Position numbers and translations under genes: made by a program. 15,825 nt of DNA from UBA3907 sp033810155 (GTDB lineage Bacteria; Bacillota; Sulfobacillia; Fermentithermobacillales; Fermentithermobacillaceae): contig JAPXKJ010000024.1 in the NCBI GenBank assembly GCA_033810155.1, positions 1 to 15,825 on the forward strand. The letters are read 5' to 3'. Numbering within the stretch: position 1 is the stretch's first letter; each line of letters starts with the position of its first letter. The notes under the pieces were generated by a model, which was not told the DNA's origin, did no database searches, and saw nothing but the letters and a program-made list of their open reading frames with translations. Positions 1 to 6,883 of this stretch are shown in pieces.

Positions 1-57
1 CATAGGGGTGGCATCCTTACTCGGTATCTGAAGCAAAGGTGGCCTTTAGGGACATGA
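1..57 (+). CDS. murD: UDP-N-acetylmuramoylalanine-D-glutamate ligase MurD, 3' end only
   Basis: Frame 1 is open from the first base and stops at TGA 55-57, giving 18 residues that begin HRGGILTRYLKQ. This resembles the end of MurD, where a Tyr/Phe-x-x-Arg-Gly segment precedes a short final helix. The stop overlaps the ATG of the next gene as ATGA (54-57), a usual sign of translational coupling. In Bacillota murD lies directly upstream of spoVE/ftsW, so position supports the call as much as the short sequence does. MurD adds D-glutamate to UDP-MurNAc-L-Ala in the cytoplasm. The fragment is too short for certainty, and no catalytic residue is visible. Confidence 0.6.
   Translation, partial: HRGGILTRYLKQRWPLGT
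35..42 (+). promoter_or_regulatory. Shine-Dalgarno of ftsW
   Basis: AAAGGTGG is one mismatch from the AAAGGAGG consensus and sits 11 bases before ATG 54. It contains a GTG at 39 that would extend the reading frame by five codons. A GTG inside its own ribosome site is unlikely to be the start, so this site decides for ATG 54. Confidence 0.6.
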
Positions 58-1178
58 AGAAAGTTAAAAACGCCAATACTGTACAAAGAGGTAATCCAGA
101 CTATACCTTGTTTTTTTCAGTGCTCACCCTTTTGGCTTTGGGCATTGTCATGGTGTTTTCTGCAAGTATGCCACGATCTCTGCGGTTTTATGATACTGCC
201 TACTATTTCATTAAGAGGCAAGGAATGTGGGCCGTTCTTGGCCTAATTTCGATGTTTTTTTTCATGAACTTTGACTGTTGGCGGTACAGAAAAGTAATTC
301 CTCTGGTGTATGGGGTATCCCTTGTGCTTTTGACTGTCGTTTTAGTGCCTGGCATAGGTCAACTAAGAGAGGGTTCTAGGCGATGGCTAGGTGTTGGGAA
401 TTTGGGGTTTCAACCGGCGGAATTGGCCAAGACGACTACAGTGTTATTTCTCGCAGATCAACTTGGCAGGAAGAGAGGCGGTGTGCGGCTCGCCAAAGAT
501 CTTGCGCCGTATCTTTTGCTCATTGGAGCTACAGCGGGGTTGATCTTGATGGAACCTGACCTGGGAACTGCAACGATCCTTGCTGCTAATTCTGTTCTTG
601 TTTTGTTCATTGCAGGTGCCAATGTTTGGTATTTGGTTGGGTTAGCTGCAGTAGCCACACCGATTGTGTACAAGGTTATAACGGCCGAGGAGTACATGAG
701 AGCGCGACTTTTGGCATTTCGCAACCCTTGGAAAGACCCACTAGGGTCCGGGTACCAAGTGATCCAGTCGTTATATGCTTTTGGTAGCGGAGGGTTGTTT
801 GGCCAGGGTATAGGTTTGTCACGGCAGAAGGGGTTTTATCTTCCACAGGCCGATACCGATTTTGTGTTTTCAGTTATTGGGGAAGAGCTGGGGTTCTTTG
901 GGACATCCCTTGTCGTAGGGCTATTTGTAATCATAGCGTGGAGAGGATACACTATTGCGATGAACGCCCCTGATAGGTTTTCTTGTCTATTGGCAGCCGG
1001 TCTCACCTCGGGGGTGGTCATTCAAGCTGCAGTGAATATGGGCGTGTCTACAGGTGTTCTACCCATTACCGGGATAACCTTGCCTTTCATAAGCTATGGC
1101 GGCTCATCATTGCTTATGTCGCTCAGCAGTGTAGGTATACTTTTGAATGTTTCCAGATATACGGTTGATAGGAGCTGA
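54..1178 (+). CDS. ftsW: SEDS peptidoglycan glycosyltransferase FtsW/SpoVE
   Basis: Multi-pass membrane protein of the SEDS family, which polymerises lipid II into glycan strands with a partner class B PBP at the division or spore septum. Read from ATG 54 it is 374 residues, normal for the family. Visible signatures are EPDLGTATI, then FGQGIGLSRQKGFYLPQADT followed by DFVFSVIGEELGF, and near the C-terminus GITLPFISYGGSSL. The Asp of the TDF motif (about residue 269) corresponds to the essential extracellular Asp of RodA/FtsW. Hydrophobic segments cover most of the length. ATG 54 overlaps the murD stop as ATGA, and a GTG at 39 in frame lies inside the ribosome site. The position between murD and murG is that of spoVE in Bacillus, so division FtsW and sporulation SpoVE cannot be separated from sequence alone. 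Confidence 0.95.
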   Translation: MKKVKNANTVQRGNPDYTLFFSVLTLLALGIVMVFSASMPRSLRFYDTAYYFIKRQGMWAVLGLISMFFFMNFDCWRYRKVIPLVYGVSLVLLTVVLVPGIGQLREGSRRWLGVGNLGFQPAELAKTTTVLFLADQLGRKRGGVRLAKDLAPYLLLIGATAGLILMEPDLGTATILAANSVLVLFIAGANVWYLVGLAAVATPIVYKVITAEEYMRARLLAFRNPWKDPLGSGYQVIQSLYAFGSGGLFGQGIGLSRQKGFYLPQADTDFVFSVIGEELGFFGTSLVVGLFVIIAWRGYTIAMNAPDRFSCLLAAGLTSGVVIQAAVNMGVSTGVLPITGITLPFISYGGSSLLMSLSSVGILLNVSRYTVDRS

Positions 1179-1185
1179 CTGCTAA

Positions 1186-2307
1186 ATGAGATGTATAGTG
1201 ACCGGAGGAGGTACAGGTGGTCACATTTACCCAGCTATAGCTGTTGCAAAGAGCATCCGGAAGATTATGCCTACTTCGGATGTATTGTACATAGGTACGA
1301 GTTCTGGTATGGAGAGTTCGCTAGTACCTAGAGAAGGCTTGCGTTTTGAATCGATTAGGTCGTCTGGCATAGTTGGAAAATCGCCCATTGTTGCTCTGAA
1401 AGGAGTTTGGAATGCGGTCTTAGGCGTAAGCGATGCAAGACGGATTTTCCATGCATATCGTCCGGACGTAGTCTTGGGTACTGGTGGCTATGTGTCCGGA
1501 CCCGTTGTCTTAGCAGCAAGGTTCATGGGCATCCCATGCGCGATTCAAGAACAAAATGCTATTCCAGGGAAAACAAATCTCTACTTATCAAAGATGGTAG
1601 ACGTCACTTTTGCGGCATGGGAGTATTCGCTTCAGTATTTCCCCAAAGCGGCCAACGTGAAAGTGACCGGAAACCCAGTAAGAGAGATACTATTCTCAGT
1701 CTCACGCGATGAAGCACAAGCGTTTTTTGGCCTAGACGAGCGTTTTACGTTGCTGGTTCTAGGAGGTTCGAGGGGTGCCGAGAGTATCATAGAGGCTGCC
1801 ATAACTATAGCTAGCGAGATGGATGACAGGCTACAGATGCTATTGATAACCGGCTCACGGTACTATGAAGAAACGGTTAACCGCCTCAATGCTGTTCCCG
1901 AAGCTGACGGGTCGGGGGCAAGGACGTCCAACGTTGTGCTGAGACCATTTGTCCACAATATGGAGATGGCATACCACTCATGTGACTTGGTTCTGTCAAG
2001 GGCGGGTGGCATGACACTTTCTGAGATTACGGCTCTGGGATTACCTTCAATTATAGTGCCATCACCAAATGTGGCCGGGAATCACCAAGAATACAACGCG
2101 AGAGCCTTAGAGGCTCAAGGCGCCGCCGTAGTTGTCCGGGAGTGTTCGGATTCTATAAGTCAGATCAAGGATTCTTTTTTCCGGCTGGTAGAGGACAAAG
2201 ATGTGGTTGAGGCTATGAGGAAGGCTTCCCGGAGTGTAGGAAAGCCGAATGCTTCGGAAGAGATCGCTGGGTATTTGGTGGGGATGGCCGAAAGGACGAG
2301 GAACTAA
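1186..2307 (+). CDS. murG: UDP-GlcNAc:lipid I N-acetylglucosaminyltransferase MurG
   Basis: Peripheral membrane GT-B glycosyltransferase that adds GlcNAc to lipid I to make lipid II on the inner face of the membrane. The 373-residue length is typical. The N-terminal Gly-rich loop GGGTGGHIYPAIAVA binds the diphosphate, followed by GTGGYVSGPVVLAA and QEQNAIPGKTN. The second domain has LVLGGSRGAESI and the UDP-GlcNAc site LSRAGGMTLSEITALGLPSI, ending near GNHQEYNARALE with the conserved His-Gln-Glu. AGGAG at 1170-1174, inside the end of ftsW, serves ATG 1186 with 11 bases between. Only 7 bases separate it from ftsW, so the genes are cotranscribed. Confidence 0.97.
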   Translation: MRCIVTGGGTGGHIYPAIAVAKSIRKIMPTSDVLYIGTSSGMESSLVPREGLRFESIRSSGIVGKSPIVALKGVWNAVLGVSDARRIFHAYRPDVVLGTGGYVSGPVVLAARFMGIPCAIQEQNAIPGKTNLYLSKMVDVTFAAWEYSLQYFPKAANVKVTGNPVREILFSVSRDEAQAFFGLDERFTLLVLGGSRGAESIIEAAITIASEMDDRLQMLLITGSRYYEETVNRLNAVPEADGSGARTSNVVLRPFVHNMEMAYHSCDLVLSRAGGMTLSEITALGLPSIIVPSPNVAGNHQEYNARALEAQGAAVVVRECSDSISQIKDSFFRLVEDKDVVEAMRKASRSVGKPNASEEIAGYLVGMAERTRN

Positions 2308-2329
2308 TTCCGAGAAAAGAGGGTGGACG

Positions 2330-3685
2330 GTGAATAAAGTTCATTTCGTTGCAATTGGGGGACAAGGCATGTCAGGTATAGCCCGCATCCTCATAGAACA
2401 AGGCTTTGAGGTTTCAGGATCAGACATGAAGTCGAGCAGCACAACAGATGACCTTCGCAAACTTGGCGCTCGTGTTTACATAGGCCACGACAGGGAGAAC
2501 ATTGTAGATCCTGATGTTGTCGTGGTGTCTTCCGCGATATCTGAGGACAATCCAGAAGTCGTAGAGGCGAAGAGAAGAGGGATACCCATCGTCCATCGGA
2601 TGGATATGTTACTTTGGGCAATACGAGACAAGAAACTTGTGACGGTCGCAGGTGCTCATGGTAAGACGACTACCTCTTCTATGATCGCTTGGGTTATGGA
2701 GGAAGCCGGCGTGGATCCCACATACTTAGTCGGCGGTCAAATTGGGGATATGGGCAATGCAAAACTGGGAAATGGTGCATATGCTGTTGTTGAAACAGAC
2801 GAGAGCGATGGCTCTTTCCTTAAGGCAAAAGGTGACATTAGCGTAGTTACAAATGTAGATATAGATCACTTAGACTATTGGGGTTCATTCGAATCTCTGA
2901 AGGAAGCATTTCGCTCATACCTAGAACATACGGCCTATGGCGGTAAGAATATCGTTTGTACGGATAATGAATTTCTTAGAGAGTGGATTGAAGATCATCC
3001 TGACGCAGTCTCATACGCCGTTGCTAATGATGCCGTTTGGCGAGTCAAGGACGTGTCTGTTGATGGCTGGGGGAGTACCTGTTTGGTCGAACGAGAGGGT
3101 GAGGTTGTCTCTACCATGCGGCTTGAAGTACCCGGGATCTACAATATTCAGAATGCTCTGGGAGCGATTGCGGCTGTAAGCGGTGTCGGAATCCAGGCGG
3201 ATGATGCATGTAGGCACCTAGGGTCATTTCCCGGGGTGAAGCGACGTCTTGAACGAATAGGCGAATTCGGTGGAGTATTGGTTATTGATGATTTTGCCCA
3301 TCACCCCAGAGAAATCGAAGCTGCGCTGGATGCGGTGAAAGAGGCTTTGCCACATTCTAGGCTCATCGTGATTTTTCAACCCCATCGATATTCTCGTACT
3401 AGGCTTCTACATGACGAGTTTGGCCCTGCTTTTAGAAAAGCTGATGCTCTTGTAATCACCGAAATATATGTTGGACCTGGAGAGAAACAAGATCTCCAAA
3501 CGAAAGCGCAGGTCATAAGCGAATCAGTGCGCTCTTTTGGGAATCAGTGTGTCTTTCAGATAGATGAAATGCTAGACGCTGCTCGTACTGCAGCGAGCCT
3601 TGCTCGCCAAGGAGACGTAATAATGACTATGGGAGCAGGTGACATATGGAGAGTTCACGATGTGCTGCGTTCTTTGCTGCATTAG
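2330..3685 (+). CDS. murC: UDP-N-acetylmuramate-L-alanine ligase MurC
   Basis: Cytoplasmic ATP-dependent ligase that joins L-alanine to UDP-MurNAc, the first peptide step of peptidoglycan precursor synthesis. Read from GTG 2330 it has 451 residues, the usual size. Motifs in order are the N-terminal nucleotide-sugar loop AIGGQGMSGIARIL, the P-loop GAHGKTTTSSMI (Lys about 112), NVDIDHLDYWGS, DDFAHHPREIEAA, FQPHRYSRT and a final GAGDI. The frame is open back to 2249 inside murG, but that stretch shows no MurC similarity. GTG 2330 follows the purine-rich AGAGGGTGG at about 2317-2325. The usual Bacillota neighbour murB is not beside it. Confidence 0.96.
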   Translation: MNKVHFVAIGGQGMSGIARILIEQGFEVSGSDMKSSSTTDDLRKLGARVYIGHDRENIVDPDVVVVSSAISEDNPEVVEAKRRGIPIVHRMDMLLWAIRDKKLVTVAGAHGKTTTSSMIAWVMEEAGVDPTYLVGGQIGDMGNAKLGNGAYAVVETDESDGSFLKAKGDISVVTNVDIDHLDYWGSFESLKEAFRSYLEHTAYGGKNIVCTDNEFLREWIEDHPDAVSYAVANDAVWRVKDVSVDGWGSTCLVEREGEVVSTMRLEVPGIYNIQNALGAIAAVSGVGIQADDACRHLGSFPGVKRRLERIGEFGGVLVIDDFAHHPREIEAALDAVKEALPHSRLIVIFQPHRYSRTRLLHDEFGPAFRKADALVITEIYVGPGEKQDLQTKAQVISESVRSFGNQCVFQIDEMLDAARTAASLARQGDVIMTMGAGDIWRVHDVLRSLLH

Positions 3686-3694
3686 TTATTCGGG

Positions 3695-4486
3695 TTGACC
3701 TATGTTTCTATGAAAGGAAATGACAAGGAGAGATTGGTCGCAACTAGGCAGGGATCCAAAAACGGAGACGCCGGAGAACTTGAATACAAAGGACCCGATA
3801 TACCGTGGGCTTTTGTAACAGTGTTTTTTATGCTTATTGGGGTGTTTTTGTTTCTTTGGTGGTCCCCTATGTTCTGTGTGAAAAGCTATGCCATAACAGG
3901 AATTTCCCGTGTCAAACGTGATGAGGTGTTGGCGAGGTGCGCTCAGTGGTCTGATAATATCTTCGCTTTGGATCTAGAGAAAATCGAGAGGTCCCTTGAG
4001 GCTTGTCCATGGATCGAACGCGCAACTTGTAGCAAGAAACTACCTGATACTTTGCAGATACATATAGTTGAACGTGTGCCTATCGCGTTTGCGCCTATAG
4101 ATGGCGTGGTCTGGTTGATAGATAAAGATGGACGTGTGCTTGAAGAAGATGACGGAACATCTGCAGAGCTAATCGCTCTGACCGGGATCCAAGGGCCGGT
4201 CGCTCCAGGCCAATTCCTGAGTTCGCCAGAATGTGGTTGGGCCCTAGAAGTGATTTTGGGGATTGGGCCTGTGACAAGAAGCAAAATGATCGAAGTTAAC
4301 GTCCAAAATGAAGAGTGTTCAATTATACTTGATGATGGATGTAAAGTCTTTATGGGTAAAGAAAAAGCTGATTCTGAAACCGTGCTAGCGGTGTTAGAGT
4401 CCATACTTTGTGAACTGGAATCGGAAGACAGAATCGCGGAGTATATCGATTTGCGTTTTGATAAACAGGCAGTTAAACTGAGGTAG
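3695..4486 (+). CDS. ftsQ: Cell division protein FtsQ/DivIB
   Basis: Bitopic divisome protein that links early and late division proteins outside the membrane. It is 263 residues from TTG 3695 or 258 from ATG 3710. A charged cytoplasmic head of about 30 residues precedes one membrane helix (about 33-55, WAFVTVFFMLIGVFLFLWW). A POTRA domain then starts at VKSYAITGISRVKRDEV and includes FALDLEKIERSLEACPWIE and the IVERVPIAF strand. The FtsQ beta domain with VVWLIDKDGRVLEED follows. It sits between murC and the DUF881 gene, the usual place of divIB. Neither start has a convincing ribosome site, so translation may depend on reinitiation after the murC stop 9 bases upstream. Confidence 0.9.
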   Translation: MTYVSMKGNDKERLVATRQGSKNGDAGELEYKGPDIPWAFVTVFFMLIGVFLFLWWSPMFCVKSYAITGISRVKRDEVLARCAQWSDNIFALDLEKIERSLEACPWIERATCSKKLPDTLQIHIVERVPIAFAPIDGVVWLIDKDGRVLEEDDGTSAELIALTGIQGPVAPGQFLSSPECGWALEVILGIGPVTRSKMIEVNVQNEECSIILDDGCKVFMGKEKADSETVLAVLESILCELESEDRIAEYIDLRFDKQAVKLR

Positions 4487-4491
4487 CACAG

Positions 4492-4499
4492 AAAGGTGG
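4492..4499 (+). promoter_or_regulatory. Shine-Dalgarno of the DUF881 gene
   Basis: AAAGGTGG lies 8 bases before TTG 4508. Tandem GTG codons at 4496 and 4499 fall within or at its edge and are poor start candidates. The same octamer precedes ftsW at 35-42. Confidence 0.55.
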
Positions 4500-4507
4500 T
4501 GAGAACC

Positions 4508-5218
4508 TTGACCAAGCGTGGTTCCCAGGCGGCATTGGCCATTATTTTCCTATTATTCGGATTTATGCTTGCGACCCAATTTAGGGTGCGCCCATCTATT
4601 GATGCCAATGTGTATCATCAGCGTTCGGAAGAACTTTCATTGCTGGTTAAAATCACCGAAGAGGAAAGAGACAGACTTAAAGAGGAAGTCCAGATCTTGC
4701 GTGATCGAGTAGCAGAGATTATGGCGGGGCAGGCTGACGTCAAAGCGCTCCAGGAAGAACTGATAAAGGCACGGATATTAGCAGGGCTTGTCGAGGTGAA
4801 AGGTCCGGGAGTAACGGTTGAGATGAATGATGCCCAGAAGCCCGTGGGTTCGGGCCAAGATCCCAACCTCTTCATTATCCACGATGACGACATTCTAGCC
4901 GTGGTCAATGAGTTGTTTGCTGCCGGTGCCGAAGCTATGTGCATTAATGGTCAGCGTGTAGTGGCAACTACCGAGGTCCGTTGTGTGGGTCCTGTAATCA
5001 TGGTTAATGGTAACAGAGTAGCTCCGCCCATTCTTATACAGGCCATTGGAGATTCAAGCGTGCTTGAGGCGGCTCTTAAGATGCGTGGAGGCGTCGTTGA
5101 TAACCTGGGGCTGTGGGGTATTGAGGTGAAGATCAAGGTGGAGGAAGAAGTTGTATTGCCGGCGTACAGCGGGTCCGTGAATTTCAAATTTGCACAACCG
5201 GTTAAAAAAGAGGGGTAA
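4508..5218 (+). CDS. DUF881 family membrane-anchored protein (YlxW/YlxX-like)
   Basis: About 236 residues from TTG 4508. One N-terminal membrane helix (AALAIIFLLFGFMLATQF) precedes a coiled coil of about 45 residues rich in Glu, Arg and Leu. The extracellular DUF881 domain follows, recognisable from GLVEVKGPGVTVEMNDA, the segment NLFIIHDDDILAVVNELFAA, GAEAMCINGQRVVATTEVRC and a final IEVKIKVEEEVVLPAY. In Bacillus two such genes, ylxW and ylxX, lie between divIB and sbp. Here there is one, in the same place. The biochemical role of the family is not established; coiled coil, membrane anchor and constant dcw linkage suggest a structural part in division or wall synthesis. GTG 4496/4499 are alternative starts overlapping the ribosome site. 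Confidence 0.88.
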   Translation: MTKRGSQAALAIIFLLFGFMLATQFRVRPSIDANVYHQRSEELSLLVKITEEERDRLKEEVQILRDRVAEIMAGQADVKALQEELIKARILAGLVEVKGPGVTVEMNDAQKPVGSGQDPNLFIIHDDDILAVVNELFAAGAEAMCINGQRVVATTEVRCVGPVIMVNGNRVAPPILIQAIGDSSVLEAALKMRGGVVDNLGLWGIEVKIKVEEEVVLPAYSGSVNFKFAQPVKKEG

Positions 5219-5223
5219 GTCCA

Positions 5224-5622
5224 ATGTTGTACCTTTTGATAGCTTTGGTTATAGGGGTCTTGGTCGGTCTCAAAATGCCGTGGCAAATACCGCCAATATT
5301 TGCCCGATATCTTGCAGTCAGTCTCTTGGCAGGCGTAGATACCTCTCTTGGCGGTCTGAGGGCTAGTCTCGAAGGCGATTTCGATACAATGATTTTTGTC
5401 ACAGGGTTCTTGGGAAATACCATTTTGTCTGCGGTTTTTGTGTATATAGGTGATGTCTTGGGCATAGAACTGTATCTAGCTGCGGTTGTGGCTCTAGGTG
5501 TTAGGATATTTAACAATGTGGGAATGATAAGGCGACTCATCCTCAGGAACCTAACCGCAGAGAAATCTCAAGAGCAGGCCGACAGCACGATTACGATTGC
5601 GGAAAAGGATGAAGGTAAATAA
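5224..5622 (+). CDS. sbp: Small basic protein Sbp (DUF1290)
   Basis: A 132-residue membrane protein with about four hydrophobic segments. It matches the small basic family of Gram-positive dcw clusters in LAVSLLAGVDTSLGGLRASL, DFDTMIFVTGFLGN and YLAAVVALGVRIFNNVGMIR. The C-terminal tail after RRLILRN is polar, charged and likely cytoplasmic. The gene starts 5 bases after the DUF881 stop with AGAGGGG just upstream, and lies before ftsZ as in Bacillus (where ftsA intervenes). Function is unknown; the location suggests a link to division. Despite the family name this copy is not strongly basic outside the Arg-rich segment near residue 100. Confidence 0.9.
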   Translation: MLYLLIALVIGVLVGLKMPWQIPPIFARYLAVSLLAGVDTSLGGLRASLEGDFDTMIFVTGFLGNTILSAVFVYIGDVLGIELYLAAVVALGVRIFNNVGMIRRLILRNLTAEKSQEQADSTITIAEKDEGK

Positions 5623-5672
5623 ACCATTGTCGTTGAAAACAGTTTCTGAGGTGAAGAGGGGAGTGGGTGACG

Positions 5673-6731
5673 ATGATTGAAGAACAGCCCAGATACGCAA
5701 ATTTGAAGGTGATAGGGGTTGGCGGCGGCGGCACAAATGCGGTTAACAGAATGATCGATTCAGGAATTAAGGGAGTGGACTTTATCTGCATCAATACTGA
5801 CGCCCAGGCACTTAATTTATCCAGGGCCCCCATAAAACTCCAGATTGGCGAGAATATAACAAGAGGTTTGGGCGCGGGCGCAAACCCTGAAGTGGGCGAA
5901 AAAGCTGCCGAGGAATCGAAAGATGAGATCGTGGAGTATCTTAAAGGCGCGGACATGATCTTTATCACCGCCGGTATGGGTGGTGGAACAGGCACAGGTG
6001 GAGCTCCTGTAATTGCACAGGTAGCCCGCGAAGTCGGGGCTCTAACAGTAGGGGTAGTCACTAAGCCTTTTTCCTTTGAGGGGAGGCGTAGGATGAATGT
6101 GGCTCTCCAGGGGATCGAAAGACTAAAAGATAGCGTTGACACTTTGATCGTTATACCTAACGACCGGCTTCTACAGGTAGTCCCCAGGGATGCATCAATT
6201 CTAGATGCTTTCAAGGTGGCGGATGATGTGTTGCGCCACGGGGTTCAAGGAATCTCAGATCTAGTCTGCGTTCCCGGGCTGATCAACCTAGACTTTGCAG
6301 ACGTCCGGACCGTAATGATGGACACAGGTTCTGCCCTTATGGGTATCGGGGTGGCGCAAGGTGAGAATAGAGCGAAAGAGGCTGCTATGCAGGCAATTGC
6401 AAGCCCTCTCCTTGAAACCAGCATAGAAGGCGCCAAGGGAGTACTCATGAATGTTACAGGCGGACCCGACCTGGGGCTTTTCGAAGTTACCGAAGCGGCG
6501 GACATCATAAGCCAGGCTGCAGATCCTGATGCCAACATCATTTTTGGCGCTGTGATCAACGATAATCTCGAGGATACCATTCAGATTACTGTTATCGCCA
6601 CTGGTTTTGATAGCACAACGCCACGGCGAGTGTTTAGGACAGAAGACGAGACGATAAAGATTGATACAAGAGACTTACTTGAAGTACCTACGTTTTTGAG
6701 GAAAGCAAAGTCGCCTGAAAAACCGAGGTGA
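5673..6731 (+). CDS. ftsZ: Cell division GTPase FtsZ
   Basis: Tubulin-like GTPase that forms the Z ring at midcell. It is 352 residues from ATG 5673, which has AGGGGAG nine bases upstream; GTG 5667 two codons earlier is too close to that site. Visible motifs are VIGVGGGGTNAVNRMI at the N-terminus, the tubulin signature GMGGGTGTGGAPVIAQVA, NDRLLQVV, and the T7 loop NLDFADVRTVM whose Asp residues act in GTP hydrolysis across the subunit interface. The globular core ends near VIATGFD (about 313). A linker of only about 20 residues leads to the conserved C-terminal peptide LLEVPTFLRKAK, which binds membrane anchors and other partners. No ftsA lies upstream. About 150 noncoding bases follow. Confidence 0.97.
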   Translation: MIEEQPRYANLKVIGVGGGGTNAVNRMIDSGIKGVDFICINTDAQALNLSRAPIKLQIGENITRGLGAGANPEVGEKAAEESKDEIVEYLKGADMIFITAGMGGGTGTGGAPVIAQVAREVGALTVGVVTKPFSFEGRRRMNVALQGIERLKDSVDTLIVIPNDRLLQVVPRDASILDAFKVADDVLRHGVQGISDLVCVPGLINLDFADVRTVMMDTGSALMGIGVAQGENRAKEAAMQAIASPLLETSIEGAKGVLMNVTGGPDLGLFEVTEAADIISQAADPDANIIFGAVINDNLEDTIQITVIATGFDSTTPRRVFRTEDETIKIDTRDLLEVPTFLRKAKSPEKPR

Positions 6732-6883
6732 GCTCAGGATATTGTTCTCGGTCGATATAGCGGGTTCTCTTTTTTACGTGACCCTACCAGGCGTTGATTT
6801 CCTATGCTTTGGTTTTTGCGCTTCTACGCCAATGCAGGTTCTTCCTTGACTTCATACTTGTTGTACAATACTCTCTAAATGAT
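6732..6883 (+). promoter_or_regulatory. Intergenic region with possible promoter
   Basis: This is the largest break in the first operon. ACCGAG (6722-6727) and CTCGGT (6747-6752) can pair around the ftsZ stop, and a run of T lies at about 6769-6775, but the hairpin is not next to the T run, so a terminator is doubtful. TTGACT (6846-6851) resembles a -35 box. TACAAT (6864-6869) resembles a -10 box but is only 12 bases away; TACTCT (6869-6874) has the right spacing but a weaker match. A promoter for the next gene is plausible, not proven. Confidence 0.25.

Noticed and set aside
2249..2329. N-terminal extension of murC into murG
   Set aside because: The extra 27 codons do not resemble MurC, overlap murG and lack a ribosome site; GTG 2330 gives the standard N-terminus.
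3943..4608. Minus-strand open frame of about 221 codons across ftsQ and the DUF881 start
   Set aside because: Ser-rich low-complexity translation opposite two recognised genes, with no family motifs.
5591..6214. Minus-strand open frame of about 207 codons opposite ftsZ
   Set aside because: It is fully antisense to the well-supported ftsZ, is rich in Pro, Ser and Thr as shadow frames are, and matches no family I recognise.
6722..6775. Intrinsic terminator after ftsZ
   Set aside because: The six-pair stem is small with a 19-base loop, and the T run is about 16 bases away from it, so it does not have terminator form.
6794..6883. Upstream TTG start giving a 30-residue extension of the HlyD-like protein
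   Set aside because: It would add a second hydrophobic segment before the Lys-rich head, has no ribosome site and covers promoter-like sequence.
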